From Spirosoma luteum DSM 19990 (lineage in GTDB: Bacteria > Bacteroidota > Bacteroidia > Cytophagales > Spirosomataceae): a stretch of DNA of 64,000 nucleotides. The stretch spans positions 40,220-104,219 of the forward strand of contig NZ_KB893279.1 of assembly GCF_000374065.1 (NCBI RefSeq), given 5' to 3'. Numbering within the stretch: the first letter of the stretch is position 1; each line of letters opens with the position of its first letter. The notes below the pieces were generated by a model. That model made no database searches and was not told the origin of the DNA. It saw only the letters and a list, made by a program, of their open reading frames with translations. The translations under genes were made by a program, and so were the position numbers. Below, in pieces: positions 25,875 to 35,371 of this stretch.

Positions 25875-28448
25875 TCATGGCGTTCCCACGCGTAGATCAA
25901 TCAGCGCCACGTCATCCTCCCCGTTGAGATTATTGGCATTTGGCGTTACTGAACCGGGTTTTGAATCCGGGTCGGGTGTACCGGCAGACCATATCTGAGC
26001 TGCATTTAAGAGGTATCCTGCCGTGGTGGTTGATGCAATAAAAATCAATTGAGCGTTTACCCCTGATGCGAGTGAAGCCACTCTCCCCTCAACAATCGTA
26101 TAGCCATTTCCGCTGGAAACTACACTCATACCTGTGGGGGAAGAGGTGAAGGTAAGCCCCCGCAACGTATCCCGCACCACTATATTCGAGGCCGTTATTC
26201 CCCCTGCGTTAGCAATAGTAATCGTAAATGTTGACGGCTGCCCCACTCTAAGTGTTCGTTTATCAACCGTTATTGCCAGAGAGAGATCCGCTTTGGCCGG
26301 GTCGGGTGTGGGCTGATTAGGCAAGACGGTCGGTAGAGGAGTCTGTTCCGGATTAGGCGAGCTATAAAAAGCCGTAGTAGTGGTGCTGCTATCCGGCGTT
26401 CGCATATCCACTGTAGCAGTATCATCCTGTCCATCACCCGTGCCGGAGCCGGGCTGACTGTCGGGATCAAATTGATCGCTGGTTATAATCTGAGCCGCGT
26501 TGCTGTATACGCCCGGCTGCGTTGGCCGAAGCAGGTAAGAAACGGTGGTGGCCTGACCTGCACCCAGCGAGAGACTATTCGTGCCACTTACGGCTGTTGA
26601 TGAGCCAGTTATGCCCGGACCGCCACTAACAAACACTAAGCCTTGAGGAAGTCTGTTTTGCCACTGGACTCCCGTTGCATCGAAAGGGCCATCATTACGG
26701 ATAGTTAGTGAGTAACTGACGGGTTGATTCACCACCACAGTTCGGCTACTGGTTTGTAAGGACAAACTTAAATCAGTACTGTTAACTACGTTAAACGCAT
26801 AATCTTCGGTTTCTCCGTAATTATAATTGCCGCAGGGATTAGTGGGAGAAACGTTGTAAGCCACGATAATCCGCAGGTCGAGTTTTCCTGTAGTAAGGCT
26901 GGCAGGGAAGGTTAGGGAACCAGAAAACTGGCCGGTTACAATGGGGGACTGATACAGTAGTTCGCCCTGATTTGCTTCAAAGGCATTGTTATGGTTCAGG
27001 TCTGCCCAGATAGTTACTCCTTCCGGCTCCGTTGCCGATAAAAGGGTTCCGGTGAATGTGTAGGAACTTCCCGCAGTTATTTTAGCTGAGATAGCTGTAC
27101 TGGAACTGTACCCACTCGTTGAGCAACTGGTATTCTGGCTTATCACAATGCCATTCAGTATAAAGCCATTCAGCCCATCACCAAACTCACAGCCGTCGGT
27201 ACCATACGTAGGATGGCAGGTAGCCGTTGTAACACTAGCGGTTGGGCTTAGGCCGGTGGTAGTCGAGTTGGAGGGTTTAATCCGGTAATAGTAGGTAGTG
27301 AATGCAGTCGTTTTTGTGTCCGTAAAGGTCGTTGTATTTGGTCCAACGCCCCCAATCAACACAAAACCCGATGAGGGAGATAAGGAACGCTCAATGAAGT
27401 AGCCCATTTCATTCGTTCCATTGTCCTGCCAGGTTAAGGTGACCTGGTTATTGGATAAGGATGCTGCTACGTTACTGGGTGGTAATACCAGCGTGGGGGG
27501 ATAGTTTAAACTGTAGGCCGTGTGCGACTGGCGAAGGGCCAGCCCGGCTTGCATACGATCAAATTGCCCAGCGGTGAAGTTGTGCGTACAGGGGAAATAG
27601 TACGACATTATATTTTGAACAGATGGCGAATACAGCATATTGTTAGCATCCCGTGCTGTGCTGTTGGGGTTGTAAGTCGGACAACCATTCGCGTCATTAA
27701 TCAAACTAGTTCCTTGTTTGCCATAGGGATCGGCGGGTGTATCGCAAACCAGATCGCCTGCTATTGCGCAGTTAGCGCCAGCACCCCGGGTTACCAGTTC
27801 GGTTGTGCCCGCTGTACCATTGTTGTCGCCAAAGGTATGAATCAGGTTAAACGTATGCCCTAACTCATGCGGAATGAGCCGGTTACCCATGTCATCCAGA
27901 TTGTAATATTCATTTAGAATGAAGGATCGGGTAGACGGTACATCATTGCTGGGGTAGTAAGCGTAACCTCCGATATTAGCCGAGAAATTGTTGACGTAAT
28001 ATTGATTAAGCGCATTCGTAACGTCGTGACCAGACGCTACGGCATCCTCATCGACTATATTATAACTAGCGTAGTAGGCGTCATTGTCGACATAATCAGG
28101 CGTAGTGCCCGCCAGGTAAAACTGGATGCCATAGTTGTTGAGCAGGTAATACGAATTAGTGGTGGCTATAACCTGATTGAGGTTGGCCAGCGACATACCG
28201 CCCGTTCCGTCACTTCGGCGCAGAATATGTGGCCGGATGGGTACATACGTAACGGAAGTAAAAGCAGCATTGGTACCTTTCTTCGAGATGAGCGCGTCAT
28301 GAGCCTGCTGCTCCAGCATCTGCCGCTGTGCGGAGGTAAGGTCAGGGGCAGCGCATTCAACAGGAATTGGTTTGTGGCGTTGAGCGACCACGGAGCTACA
28401 AAACATCAGAAGCACACCCAGCCATAATAGCCAGTAACTATTTCTCAT
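25875..28448 (-). CDS. Secreted M43-type zinc metalloprotease with FN3, GEVED and DUF11 domains
   Basis: Start is placed at Met of MRNSYWLLWLGVLLMFCSSVVAQ's codon (28446-28448), which gives a clean signal peptide; the longer frame from 28505 adds 19 polar residues. Zinc motif H194-E-L-G-H198-T-F-N-L-I-H204 (HExxHxxxxxH) and a Met-turn NIMSYY fit the pappalysin M43 family. After it come a fibronectin type III domain (PPSNVAASLSNNQVTLTWQDNG), a GEVED domain (WADLNHNNAFEANQGELLY) and two DUF11-type repeats. The protein (857 aa) stops right after the last repeat; no type IX secretion C-terminal domain is visible, though many relatives carry one. Probably extracellular or surface proteolysis. Confidence 0.87.
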   Translation of the reverse strand: MRNSYWLLWLGVLLMFCSSVVAQRHKPIPVECAAPDLTSAQRQMLEQQAHDALISKKGTNAAFTSVTYVPIRPHILRRSDGTGGMSLANLNQVIATTNSYYLLNNYGIQFYLAGTTPDYVDNDAYYASYNIVDEDAVASGHDVTNALNQYYVNNFSANIGGYAYYPSNDVPSTRSFILNEYYNLDDMGNRLIPHELGHTFNLIHTFGDNNGTAGTTELVTRGAGANCAIAGDLVCDTPADPYGKQGTSLINDANGCPTYNPNSTARDANNMLYSPSVQNIMSYYFPCTHNFTAGQFDRMQAGLALRQSHTAYSLNYPPTLVLPPSNVAASLSNNQVTLTWQDNGTNEMGYFIERSLSPSSGFVLIGGVGPNTTTFTDTKTTAFTTYYYRIKPSNSTTTGLSPTASVTTATCHPTYGTDGCEFGDGLNGFILNGIVISQNTSCSTSGYSSSTAISAKITAGSSYTFTGTLLSATEPEGVTIWADLNHNNAFEANQGELLYQSPIVTGQFSGSLTFPASLTTGKLDLRIIVAYNVSPTNPCGNYNYGETEDYAFNVVNSTDLSLSLQTSSRTVVVNQPVSYSLTIRNDGPFDATGVQWQNRLPQGLVFVSGGPGITGSSTAVSGTNSLSLGAGQATTVSYLLRPTQPGVYSNAAQIITSDQFDPDSQPGSGTGDGQDDTATVDMRTPDSSTTTTAFYSSPNPEQTPLPTVLPNQPTPDPAKADLSLAITVDKRTLRVGQPSTFTITIANAGGITASNIVVRDTLRGLTFTSSPTGMSVVSSGNGYTIVEGRVASLASGVNAQLIFIASTTTAGYLLNAAQIWSAGTPDPDSKPGSVTPNANNLNGEDDVALIDLRVGTP

Positions 28449-28543
28449 AAATACTACGGATTGACAATTTTTCTGATGTTGTAACTCTTGTCGTATTTCG
28501 AGCAATATTTATGCCATATATGAACCGATTTTAATGGATTGGT

Positions 28544-28602
28544 AAAATTATAACTGGCTTACTAAGCATAAATTAGGACATGGTATACCAGTTTATAATT
28601 TT
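28544..28602. repeat. Imperfect inverted repeat
   Basis: aaaattataactgg (28544-28557) and ccagtttataatttt (28588-28602) are complementary apart from one bulged base, 30-nt loop. It lies between two minus-strand genes, downstream of the FAD dehydrogenase and upstream of the protease. May be a weak terminator or operator. Confidence 0.5.
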
Positions 28603-28639
28603 GGTAGACATTGCAGTTGGATACAGTAATAGCTGCGTG

Positions 28640-28655
28640 GAAGAGCGCGCTCTTC
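28640..28655. repeat. 16-bp perfect palindrome
   Basis: gaagagcgcgctcttc reads the same on both strands. It is 30 bp beyond the stop of the FAD/Fe-S dehydrogenase gene. No U-run follows on the minus strand, so a termination role is only possible. Confidence 0.5.
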
Positions 28656-28684
28656 TTGTGAAAAATGGCTGTTTACCTATTGGT

Positions 28685-31636
28685 CTACGCCAAAGCAGCA
28701 AACAAAATCTCTGCCGGGTGGATAGCTTTACGAGAGGTACCATCTTTAATCTGATGGCGACAGGAAGTGCCCGGTGCTGCAATTATAACGTCGTCGGGCT
28801 GCTGACGAACAGCAGGAAAAAGGACCAGTTCGCCCACTTTCATTGATACCTCATAGTGTTCGGCTTCGTACCCAAATGAACCGGCCATGCCACAGCAGCC
28901 GGATGGGATCAGTTGTACCGTGTAGTTTTTGGGTAAAGACAAGGCTTTTTTGCCCGGTATTAGTGAAGATACCGCTTTCTGCTGGCAATGCCCGTGAAGC
29001 TTGATGAGCCGCTTCTGGTCCGTAAATTGATCGGGTCGGATACGTCCGGCTTCCATTTCCCGCGCTATAAATTCTTCGAAGGTCAGGGTGTTTTGGGCCA
29101 GGTGTCTGGCACTGGCTACAAGGGATTCATCGACCAGGTCAGGATATTCATCCCGGAATGTGAGAATGGCCGACGGTTCCAGGCCTACCAGGGACATTTC
29201 GTCCGTTATCACATCTTTCAGGAGTCGCACGTTTTTCTCAGCCAGGGTCTTCGCGTACTTCAGCATACCCTTCGAGAGGGCAGCTCTGCCACTCTCCCCG
29301 TGCTCAGGAATGATTACTTCATAGCCCAGACGCTCAAAAAGCTGAATTGCTTTCTGCCCAACCTGTACGTCATTGTAGTTGGTAAACTCATCGCAGAAAA
29401 GATACATGCGCATTGGGCCAGTAGCCTGTAAACCCGTTTTACGCTTTTTAGCCCAGCTTTTAAGCGTGGTACCTTCCAATAGCGGCATCGTCCGGTCGGG
29501 GTGAAAACCGACCACCCGATTCGCCAGGCGCCGAAGCCAGGGAGTGCCCAGCACTCCATTCCAAGCCCAGGGAACCAGCGAAGCGAGTGATGACAAACGG
29601 GCAAAGTTGGCAATCAGCCGGGAGCGAATCGGAATGCCGTTGGCATCATAATAATGCTGTAAAAATTCGGCCTTTAATTTTGCCACATCCACATTCGACG
29701 GGCATTCGTTCTTACAGCCTTTGCAGGAAAGACACAAGTCATAGACTGCTTTGATTTCTTCGTGGTCAAACCGGTTTTCTTTTGGAGAATGGGTCAGCAT
29801 TTCACGCAGAATGTTGGCCCGCGCCCGCGTAGTGTCTTTCTCGTTTCGGGTGGCCATATAACTGGGGCACATGGTACCGCCGGAAGCCTCGGTTTTGCGG
29901 CAATCGCCCGAGCCGTTGCACTGCTCGGCATGTTGCAGTACGTTCTGGTCGTTGTAGCGGAAGTAAGTCTGGAAATCGGGCGTTTTCTGGTTGGCTTCAT
30001 ATCGTAAAAACGTATCCATGGGGGGCGTTTCCACAATTTTGCCGGGGTTGAAAATACCCTCCGGATCCCAGGTATGTTTTAGCTGACGCATCAACTCATA
30101 ATTGTGTGCACCCACCATTTGTGGGATAAACTCGCCCCTCAGTCGCCCGTCACCATGTTCGCCCGATAGTGAACCATCGTATTTTTTAACCAGCTTGGCA
30201 ATTTCTTCCGCAATCATCCGGTACTGCTGGTGTCCTTCGGCGGTTTTGAGGTTAATGATGGGGCGTAGATGTATTTCGCCCGAGCCCGCGTGAGCGTAGT
30301 GAACCGCGTGCATGTTGTGCTTGGTCAGGATGTCATTGAAGTCGCGGATATAGTCGGGCAGGTCAACCACATCAACGGCCGTATCTTCAATAACCGCTAC
30401 TGCTTTGGCATCGCCTGGCAAATTACCCAGCAAGCCAAGCCCTGCTTTACGAAGCGTCCATATTTTTTTGGTATCGTCGCCGAACAACAATGGATAGTGA
30501 TACCCCAGGCCAGCCGTCCGCATGTCGGCTTCCATAGCAGTAGCCAATTGCTCAATCTCCTCTCTCGTACCGCGCGAGAGGTCGACTACGAGGATAATGG
30601 GGAAATGATCCGTTGGGGTTTTCTGGACAAAAAAGCTGTTTTTCTGTTGTTCAGGATTCGTTGCCGCCCGTTCCAGAATAATATCATCAATTAGTTCGAC
30701 CGCGTACGGTTTGTAGGGTAACGCTACCAGCGTTGCCCGTAAGGCTTCGTCGATGGAGTGACAGTGAATACATACCAGGCCGCTTTCTTTGGGGGGCAGT
30801 GGAACCAGATTCAGCTTGATTTCCGTCATGAAGCAAAGCGTACCCTCGGAACCCGCAATGAATTTTGCCAGGTTAAATGGCTCACCCGCTTCCGCAAACG
30901 GTTGCATGTCGAGCAGGGTATCCAGAGCATAGCCTGTATTCCGTCGCTCAATTGACTTTTTAGGGAAGTTGCGTCGGATTTCTTCCTGATTGTCTGAATC
31001 CGACAAGATTGCATTCGTTTTCAGCAGGATCTTATCGGCCAGGGTAGCGGTTCCGTTCCGGCGGCTGGCTTCGCTTACCGATTTGGTAAAGTCCCAACCA
31101 CTCATCTCTTTAAATTCTACTTCAGAACCATCGGCCAGTAAGGCTTTTACAGAAAGGGTATGCTCACGCGTGGCCCGGTATACAATGGAGTTGGAGCCGC
31201 AGGAATTGTTGCCCACCATGCCGCCAATCATGGCCCGGTTGGCCGTAGAAGTTTCGGGACCGAAGTATAAACCGTATGGTTTTAAAAACTGATTCAACTC
31301 ATCGCGAATGACACCCGGCTGCACCCGAACCCAGTGTTCTTCCGGGTTTATTTCCAGAATTTTTGTGAAATGTTTGGATACATCGACCACAATACCATTG
31401 CCTACTACCTGACCGGCCAGAGACGTACCGGCAGTACGCGGAATAAGCGACGTTTTGTGCTTACTGGCAAACAGGATAAGCGTCTTTAAATCATCGACTG
31501 TTTTTGGGATAGCCACCGCAGCAGGCATTTCCCGATAGGCAGAGGCATCAGTAGCGTACAGAGTCCGGTGCGTGTTGTCGAAGAAGAGATCACCTGTTAG
31601 TTGATTAGCTAAGGAGTTAAGCGTTTCTATACTCAT
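28685..31636 (-). CDS. FAD-linked oxidase with Fe-S and CCG domains (YdiJ/D-2-hydroxyacid dehydrogenase type)
   Basis: A 983-aa fusion. N-terminal PCMH-type FAD domain (RTAGTSLAGQVVGNGIVVD), the FAD-oxidase C domain (YAHAGSGEIHLRPIINLK, SGEHGDGRLRGEFIPQM), two [4Fe-4S] motifs (CNGSGDC...MCPSY and CLSCKGCKNECPSNVD) and a heterodisulfide-reductase-like CCG domain (LHGHCQQKA, PSGCCGMAGSFGYE). E. coli YdiJ has this architecture and about this length and acts on D-2-hydroxyglutarate; others oxidise D-lactate or glycolate. Electrons would pass to quinone. It is single-gene, with TAATTTTG on the minus strand about 40 bp before its start. Confidence 0.9.
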   Translation of the reverse strand: MSIETLNSLANQLTGDLFFDNTHRTLYATDASAYREMPAAVAIPKTVDDLKTLILFASKHKTSLIPRTAGTSLAGQVVGNGIVVDVSKHFTKILEINPEEHWVRVQPGVIRDELNQFLKPYGLYFGPETSTANRAMIGGMVGNNSCGSNSIVYRATREHTLSVKALLADGSEVEFKEMSGWDFTKSVSEASRRNGTATLADKILLKTNAILSDSDNQEEIRRNFPKKSIERRNTGYALDTLLDMQPFAEAGEPFNLAKFIAGSEGTLCFMTEIKLNLVPLPPKESGLVCIHCHSIDEALRATLVALPYKPYAVELIDDIILERAATNPEQQKNSFFVQKTPTDHFPIILVVDLSRGTREEIEQLATAMEADMRTAGLGYHYPLLFGDDTKKIWTLRKAGLGLLGNLPGDAKAVAVIEDTAVDVVDLPDYIRDFNDILTKHNMHAVHYAHAGSGEIHLRPIINLKTAEGHQQYRMIAEEIAKLVKKYDGSLSGEHGDGRLRGEFIPQMVGAHNYELMRQLKHTWDPEGIFNPGKIVETPPMDTFLRYEANQKTPDFQTYFRYNDQNVLQHAEQCNGSGDCRKTEASGGTMCPSYMATRNEKDTTRARANILREMLTHSPKENRFDHEEIKAVYDLCLSCKGCKNECPSNVDVAKLKAEFLQHYYDANGIPIRSRLIANFARLSSLASLVPWAWNGVLGTPWLRRLANRVVGFHPDRTMPLLEGTTLKSWAKKRKTGLQATGPMRMYLFCDEFTNYNDVQVGQKAIQLFERLGYEVIIPEHGESGRAALSKGMLKYAKTLAEKNVRLLKDVITDEMSLVGLEPSAILTFRDEYPDLVDESLVASARHLAQNTLTFEEFIAREMEAGRIRPDQFTDQKRLIKLHGHCQQKAVSSLIPGKKALSLPKNYTVQLIPSGCCGMAGSFGYEAEHYEVSMKVGELVLFPAVRQQPDDVIIAAPGTSCRHQIKDGTSRKAIHPAEILFAALA

Positions 31637-31677
31637 GGAGGCATACAGACTGGCCGTCAGTCGGAAAAATTAGTGGG

Positions 31678-31685
31678 CAAAATTA
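31678..31685 (-). promoter_or_regulatory. Candidate -7 element of the FAD dehydrogenase gene
   Basis: CAAAATTA on the plus strand is TAATTTTG on the minus strand, an exact TAnnTTTG match, 41 bp before the start codon. No TTG lies at the ideal distance (the nearest leaves 13 nt), so only the -7 half is supported. Confidence 0.45.
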
Positions 31686-31725
31686 AATGTAATTGACACA
31701 AATTTCTGGTGGCAGTTATGAAAAA

Positions 31726-31779
31726 TGATTGGCTTTTATTAGAAAAATTATAATTTTTCTAAGTCCATTTTTCCAATCA
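31726..31779. repeat. Nested palindrome in the susC upstream region
   Basis: A 24-bp perfect palindrome (ttagaaaaatta and taatttttctaa, 31739-31762) is framed by a second inverted pair, tgattgg (31726-31732) and ccaatca (31773-31779). It lies in the 472-bp divergent gap, about 330 bp upstream of susC. Candidate operator or cruciform; nothing links it to a known factor. Confidence 0.5.
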
Positions 31780-31801
31780 ACTTGCTGACTACTAATTATA
31801 T

Positions 31802-31819
31802 AACACATTTTTATGTGTT
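31802..31819. repeat. Small hairpin in susC leader region
   Basis: aacacat-tttt-atgtgtt, perfect 7-bp stem, 40 bp downstream of the nested palindrome. The rest of the gap to 32108 is AT-rich without a recognised gene; no full TTG/TAnnTTTG promoter was found for susC. Confidence 0.45.
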
Positions 31820-32108
31820 TAAGGCAAGGAAATAGTTTAATTTTTACAATCTTTTTAAGAAAAATTATGATACGATTTTGACGGTAACCAAGCAATTTTT
31901 ACCCTCAGGGCATTTGTATTTTCATTTTAACATGCTGTAATTCGCTAAATGATTCAGGTTTAGATTCTATAAATTCCTTTCAGACTACTAAAGATTTAAT
32001 AAGATGAAACCATATGTTTACCTTAGTAGTGATAGAAAACAAAGGATAATACTAGCCTGAACGCTGATTAATTTAATAACCTATTTTCAAATTTTTTACT
32101 GTAAACCT

Positions 32109-35100
32109 ATGATGGATAAATCCTACAAAATTAACCGCTTCGGTGGCGACGTAGGTCAGGTTGGGTCATTCCAACCTAAACTTTTCGGGAAGAAAGCCTT
32201 ATTCAGCTTTCTGGCTATGCTGGCAATGATGCTGCTGATTGGTAATTCAGCAGCATGGGCTCAGGGCCGCACCGTTACCGGGAAAGTTTCTGACCCCACT
32301 GGCTTTGGCTTGCCAGGAGTGAGTGTTCAGCTTAAAGGTACCCAACGTGGTACAAATACCGATGCGAATGGGGCGTTTACGCTGTCTGACGTACCCGACA
32401 ATGCAACGCTGGTGATGAGTTTTATTGGTTACACATCGCAGGAAGTTGTGGTAGGCAATCGCTCGACGGTGGACGTTAAACTAGCCGACGACACGAAAGC
32501 ACTGGAAGAAGTGGTTGTAGTGGGATACGGTACAGCTAAACGGAAAGACCTGACCGGATCGGTGGTGCAGGTAACGGCTAAGGATTTTAACGCCGGGGTA
32601 AACCCAAACCCACTGCAGGCTATTCAGGGTAAAGTAGCCGGTCTGGTTATTACATCCCCCTCCGGCGACCCGAATACACAGCCAACCGTTCGTCTGCGCG
32701 GTTACACGTCGCTGGCTGGTGGCTCCGATCCACTCTATGTAGTAGATGGTATGATTGGGGTGCCTATTAACACTATCTCGCCTTCCGATATTGAGTCGAT
32801 GGATGTACTGAAAGATGCTTCGGCAGCCGCTATCTACGGTTCACGGGCGGCAAACGGCGTTATCCTGATTACGACCAAGCGTGGTAAGTCGGGTAGAACA
32901 ACCGTAACGTTCAACAACTACGTGGGTGTATCTACTATCTCCAGGCAGTACGACATGCTGGACGCACAGGGATACCGGGATGCTGTTACTAAAATCAAAG
33001 GAGCTACTTCGCTGGCTGACCAACAGCGCTTTCCAGCCGGGAACTTTAATACCGACTGGACAAAGGAAGTGACGCAGAATGGAACTGTCAACAACCACGA
33101 TATCGCTATTGCGGGTGGTTCACCAGCGTTCAGCTACCGGGGTTCGGTCAACTACATCAATCAGAACGGTATTATCAAAAATACGGGTCTTGATCGTATA
33201 ACAGGCCGTATCAACCTCGATCAAAAAGCGTTCGACAACCGTCTGAATATTCAGTACAATCTATCGTACTCCGAAACGAACAAGAAGTACGACAGTGGTA
33301 TTATTGGCCGGGCCGTTACGTTCCTGCCAACATTACCGGTTCGTAACGCGGACGGATCGTATTATGAAGTAGGCGGTAGCTTTGACCTGTTCAATCCGGT
33401 TGCCATGCAGGAAAACATCATCAACAACGGTGTTCAGCGGTACTTGCAGGGGGGTATGAACCTGCGCTACGAGATACTGGACGGATTGACGGTGGGCGTT
33501 AATGGTCAGTTACAGCGGGATAACACCGTCAACAACTTCTACACCAACCCAACCATCAAAGCGTTTGCTGCTAACAATGGCCGGGCGAGCCGGAACTTCT
33601 CGGAAGATAACAATAAGCTGCTGGAGTTGACGGCCAATTACACGAAAGGGTTTGGTAGTGATCCGAACAATAACTTTTCGCTGTTAGGCGGGTATTCGTA
33701 CCAGCAATTTGACCGCGATGGTTTTGGTGCGGCTAACTCCGGTTTTGTAACGCCCGACATCAACTTTAGCAATCTGGGCCTGGGCTCCGGTACTATTGTC
33801 AATCCGGGTAACAACTATACATCGTCGTACCGCAATCAGAACAAACTGATTTCCTTCTTCGGTCGGGCAACGGTGAACTTGAATGATAAATACAACGTAA
33901 CGGCAACGTTACGCCGGGATGGTAGTTCTAAATTTGGCGCTAACAACAAGTGGGGTATGTTCCCATCGGTTGGTGCAGGCTGGACAATCTCGAACGAATC
34001 ATTCTTCCCAAAGGGCAACACGCTTAATTTCCTGAAACTGCGCGTTGGCTACGGGGCAACGGGTAACTCGGAAGGTATTTCTCCCTACAACTCCATTCAG
34101 TTGTACGGTCAGAAAGGTACCTATTATGATGGTACGCTGGGTGACTTCCTGCCAGGCTATGGTATCACACAAAACGCGAACCCAAACCTGAAATGGGAAA
34201 TATTGACAACCTCCAATGTAGGTCTGGATTTCCAGTTGCTCGGTGGGAGGTTCTCTGGTACGGTAGAATACTACAATAAACTGACTAAGGATATGCTTTA
34301 TCCCTATTCAGTACCTGCCGATGGAGTTACCTATTTCTCCAATACCATTCTGGCTAACGTAGGTTCGATGCGAAACAGCGGTTTTGAGTTGTCGTTTGGT
34401 GGTGATGTAATCCAGAAGGATAACTTCTCCTGGAACTCCCGCATTGTAGGTGCTTACAACAAAAACACGATTGTTTCACTTTCGAACGATCAGTTCAGCA
34501 ATGGACAGGTTCGTTTTAACGCCTTTAACGGTCGTGGTCTGTCCGATGTATTTGCCTCTTATCTGACCCCTGGTCAGCCGCTGGGCGAGTTCAACAACGT
34601 GCCAACCTTCACCGGAGCCTACTCGGCTGATGGACAACCATTGCTGAAAGCCGCTTCGGGCGACACACCGGTAACGGATGTATCGAAGGCAGACGCGGCT
34701 GCGGCAATTACAGCCGGTTCTCCATTGAAACAGGGTAATCCGCAACCGTTCCTGACTGCGTCGTACATAAATACGTTCCGTTACAAAGGATTTGACGTAT
34801 ACTTTCAGTTACGCGGAACGTTTGGTAATACCATCCTGAACGCCATACGGTCAAACCTGCTGATACCAGGCTCTATTCTGGAGACGAACATGCTGAAGGG
34901 CGTAACGGATTTCCCGAACGGTTATGGCGTGAACGTGCTGTCGACAAACTGGCTGGAAAGCGGTTCATTCGTTCGGTTCGACAACTGGCAGGTAGGCTAC
35001 ACTATTCCATTGCCTGCCAGCAAGTACATCACCAATGCCCGTATTTATGCCGGTGGTAATAACCTGTTCATCCTCACCAAGTATAAGGGTATCGACCCGG

Positions 35101-35243
35101 AGTTACAGGTTAAGGCTGATTTACAGAACAATGGCACCATCCAGCAGGCACCTAATGCCGTTGGCTTGGACGGTGGTGGGTACGGAAACGTTGTTTACCC
35201 TAAAACGCGTACGTTCCAGTTGGGTATTAATTTAACCTTCTAG
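32109..35243 (+). CDS. SusC/RagA-family TonB-linked outer-membrane protein
   Basis: A 1044-aa TonB-dependent transporter that pairs with the SusD protein to take up oligomers, most often glycans or peptides. It has a long N-terminal region before the signal hydrophobic core (FSFLAMLAMMLLIGNSAAWA), the carboxypeptidase-like domain (TVTGKVSDPTGFGLPGVSVQLKG), the SusC-specific plug signature EEVVVVGYGTAKRKDLTGSV, PLYVVDGMIG, SIESMDVLKDASAAAIYGSRAANGVILITTK, and a barrel ending in GINLTF with terminal Phe. Start may be Met1 or Met2. It is followed by a hairpin and then SusD. No sigma/anti-sigma pair or hybrid sensor is adjacent. Confidence 0.95.
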   Translation: MMDKSYKINRFGGDVGQVGSFQPKLFGKKALFSFLAMLAMMLLIGNSAAWAQGRTVTGKVSDPTGFGLPGVSVQLKGTQRGTNTDANGAFTLSDVPDNATLVMSFIGYTSQEVVVGNRSTVDVKLADDTKALEEVVVVGYGTAKRKDLTGSVVQVTAKDFNAGVNPNPLQAIQGKVAGLVITSPSGDPNTQPTVRLRGYTSLAGGSDPLYVVDGMIGVPINTISPSDIESMDVLKDASAAAIYGSRAANGVILITTKRGKSGRTTVTFNNYVGVSTISRQYDMLDAQGYRDAVTKIKGATSLADQQRFPAGNFNTDWTKEVTQNGTVNNHDIAIAGGSPAFSYRGSVNYINQNGIIKNTGLDRITGRINLDQKAFDNRLNIQYNLSYSETNKKYDSGIIGRAVTFLPTLPVRNADGSYYEVGGSFDLFNPVAMQENIINNGVQRYLQGGMNLRYEILDGLTVGVNGQLQRDNTVNNFYTNPTIKAFAANNGRASRNFSEDNNKLLELTANYTKGFGSDPNNNFSLLGGYSYQQFDRDGFGAANSGFVTPDINFSNLGLGSGTIVNPGNNYTSSYRNQNKLISFFGRATVNLNDKYNVTATLRRDGSSKFGANNKWGMFPSVGAGWTISNESFFPKGNTLNFLKLRVGYGATGNSEGISPYNSIQLYGQKGTYYDGTLGDFLPGYGITQNANPNLKWEILTTSNVGLDFQLLGGRFSGTVEYYNKLTKDMLYPYSVPADGVTYFSNTILANVGSMRNSGFELSFGGDVIQKDNFSWNSRIVGAYNKNTIVSLSNDQFSNGQVRFNAFNGRGLSDVFASYLTPGQPLGEFNNVPTFTGAYSADGQPLLKAASGDTPVTDVSKADAAAAITAGSPLKQGNPQPFLTASYINTFRYKGFDVYFQLRGTFGNTILNAIRSNLLIPGSILETNMLKGVTDFPNGYGVNVLSTNWLESGSFVRFDNWQVGYTIPLPASKYITNARIYAGGNNLFILTKYKGIDPELQVKADLQNNGTIQQAPNAVGLDGGGYGNVVYPKTRTFQLGINLTF

Positions 35244-35248
35244 TGACA

Positions 35249-35299
35249 GGTTTTCACTAACCGGGTTTTGTGCAAAATAATATCCGGTTAGTGAAAACC
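35249..35299 (+). terminator. Hairpin (attenuator-like) between susC and susD
   Basis: Perfect 16-bp stem: ggttttcactaaccgg at 35249-35264 and its complement at 35284-35299, 19-nt loop, followed by gttttcttt. It starts 5 bp after the susC stop and lies 72 bp before the susD start. It should reduce read-through or protect the susC mRNA, giving different SusC and SusD levels. Confidence 0.7.
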
Positions 35300-35371
35300 G
35301 TTTTCTTTAACACATCGTTAGTATCATACTGTAGGTAAAGCGATGTAACTAATTAATTATCAAAAACTTCC

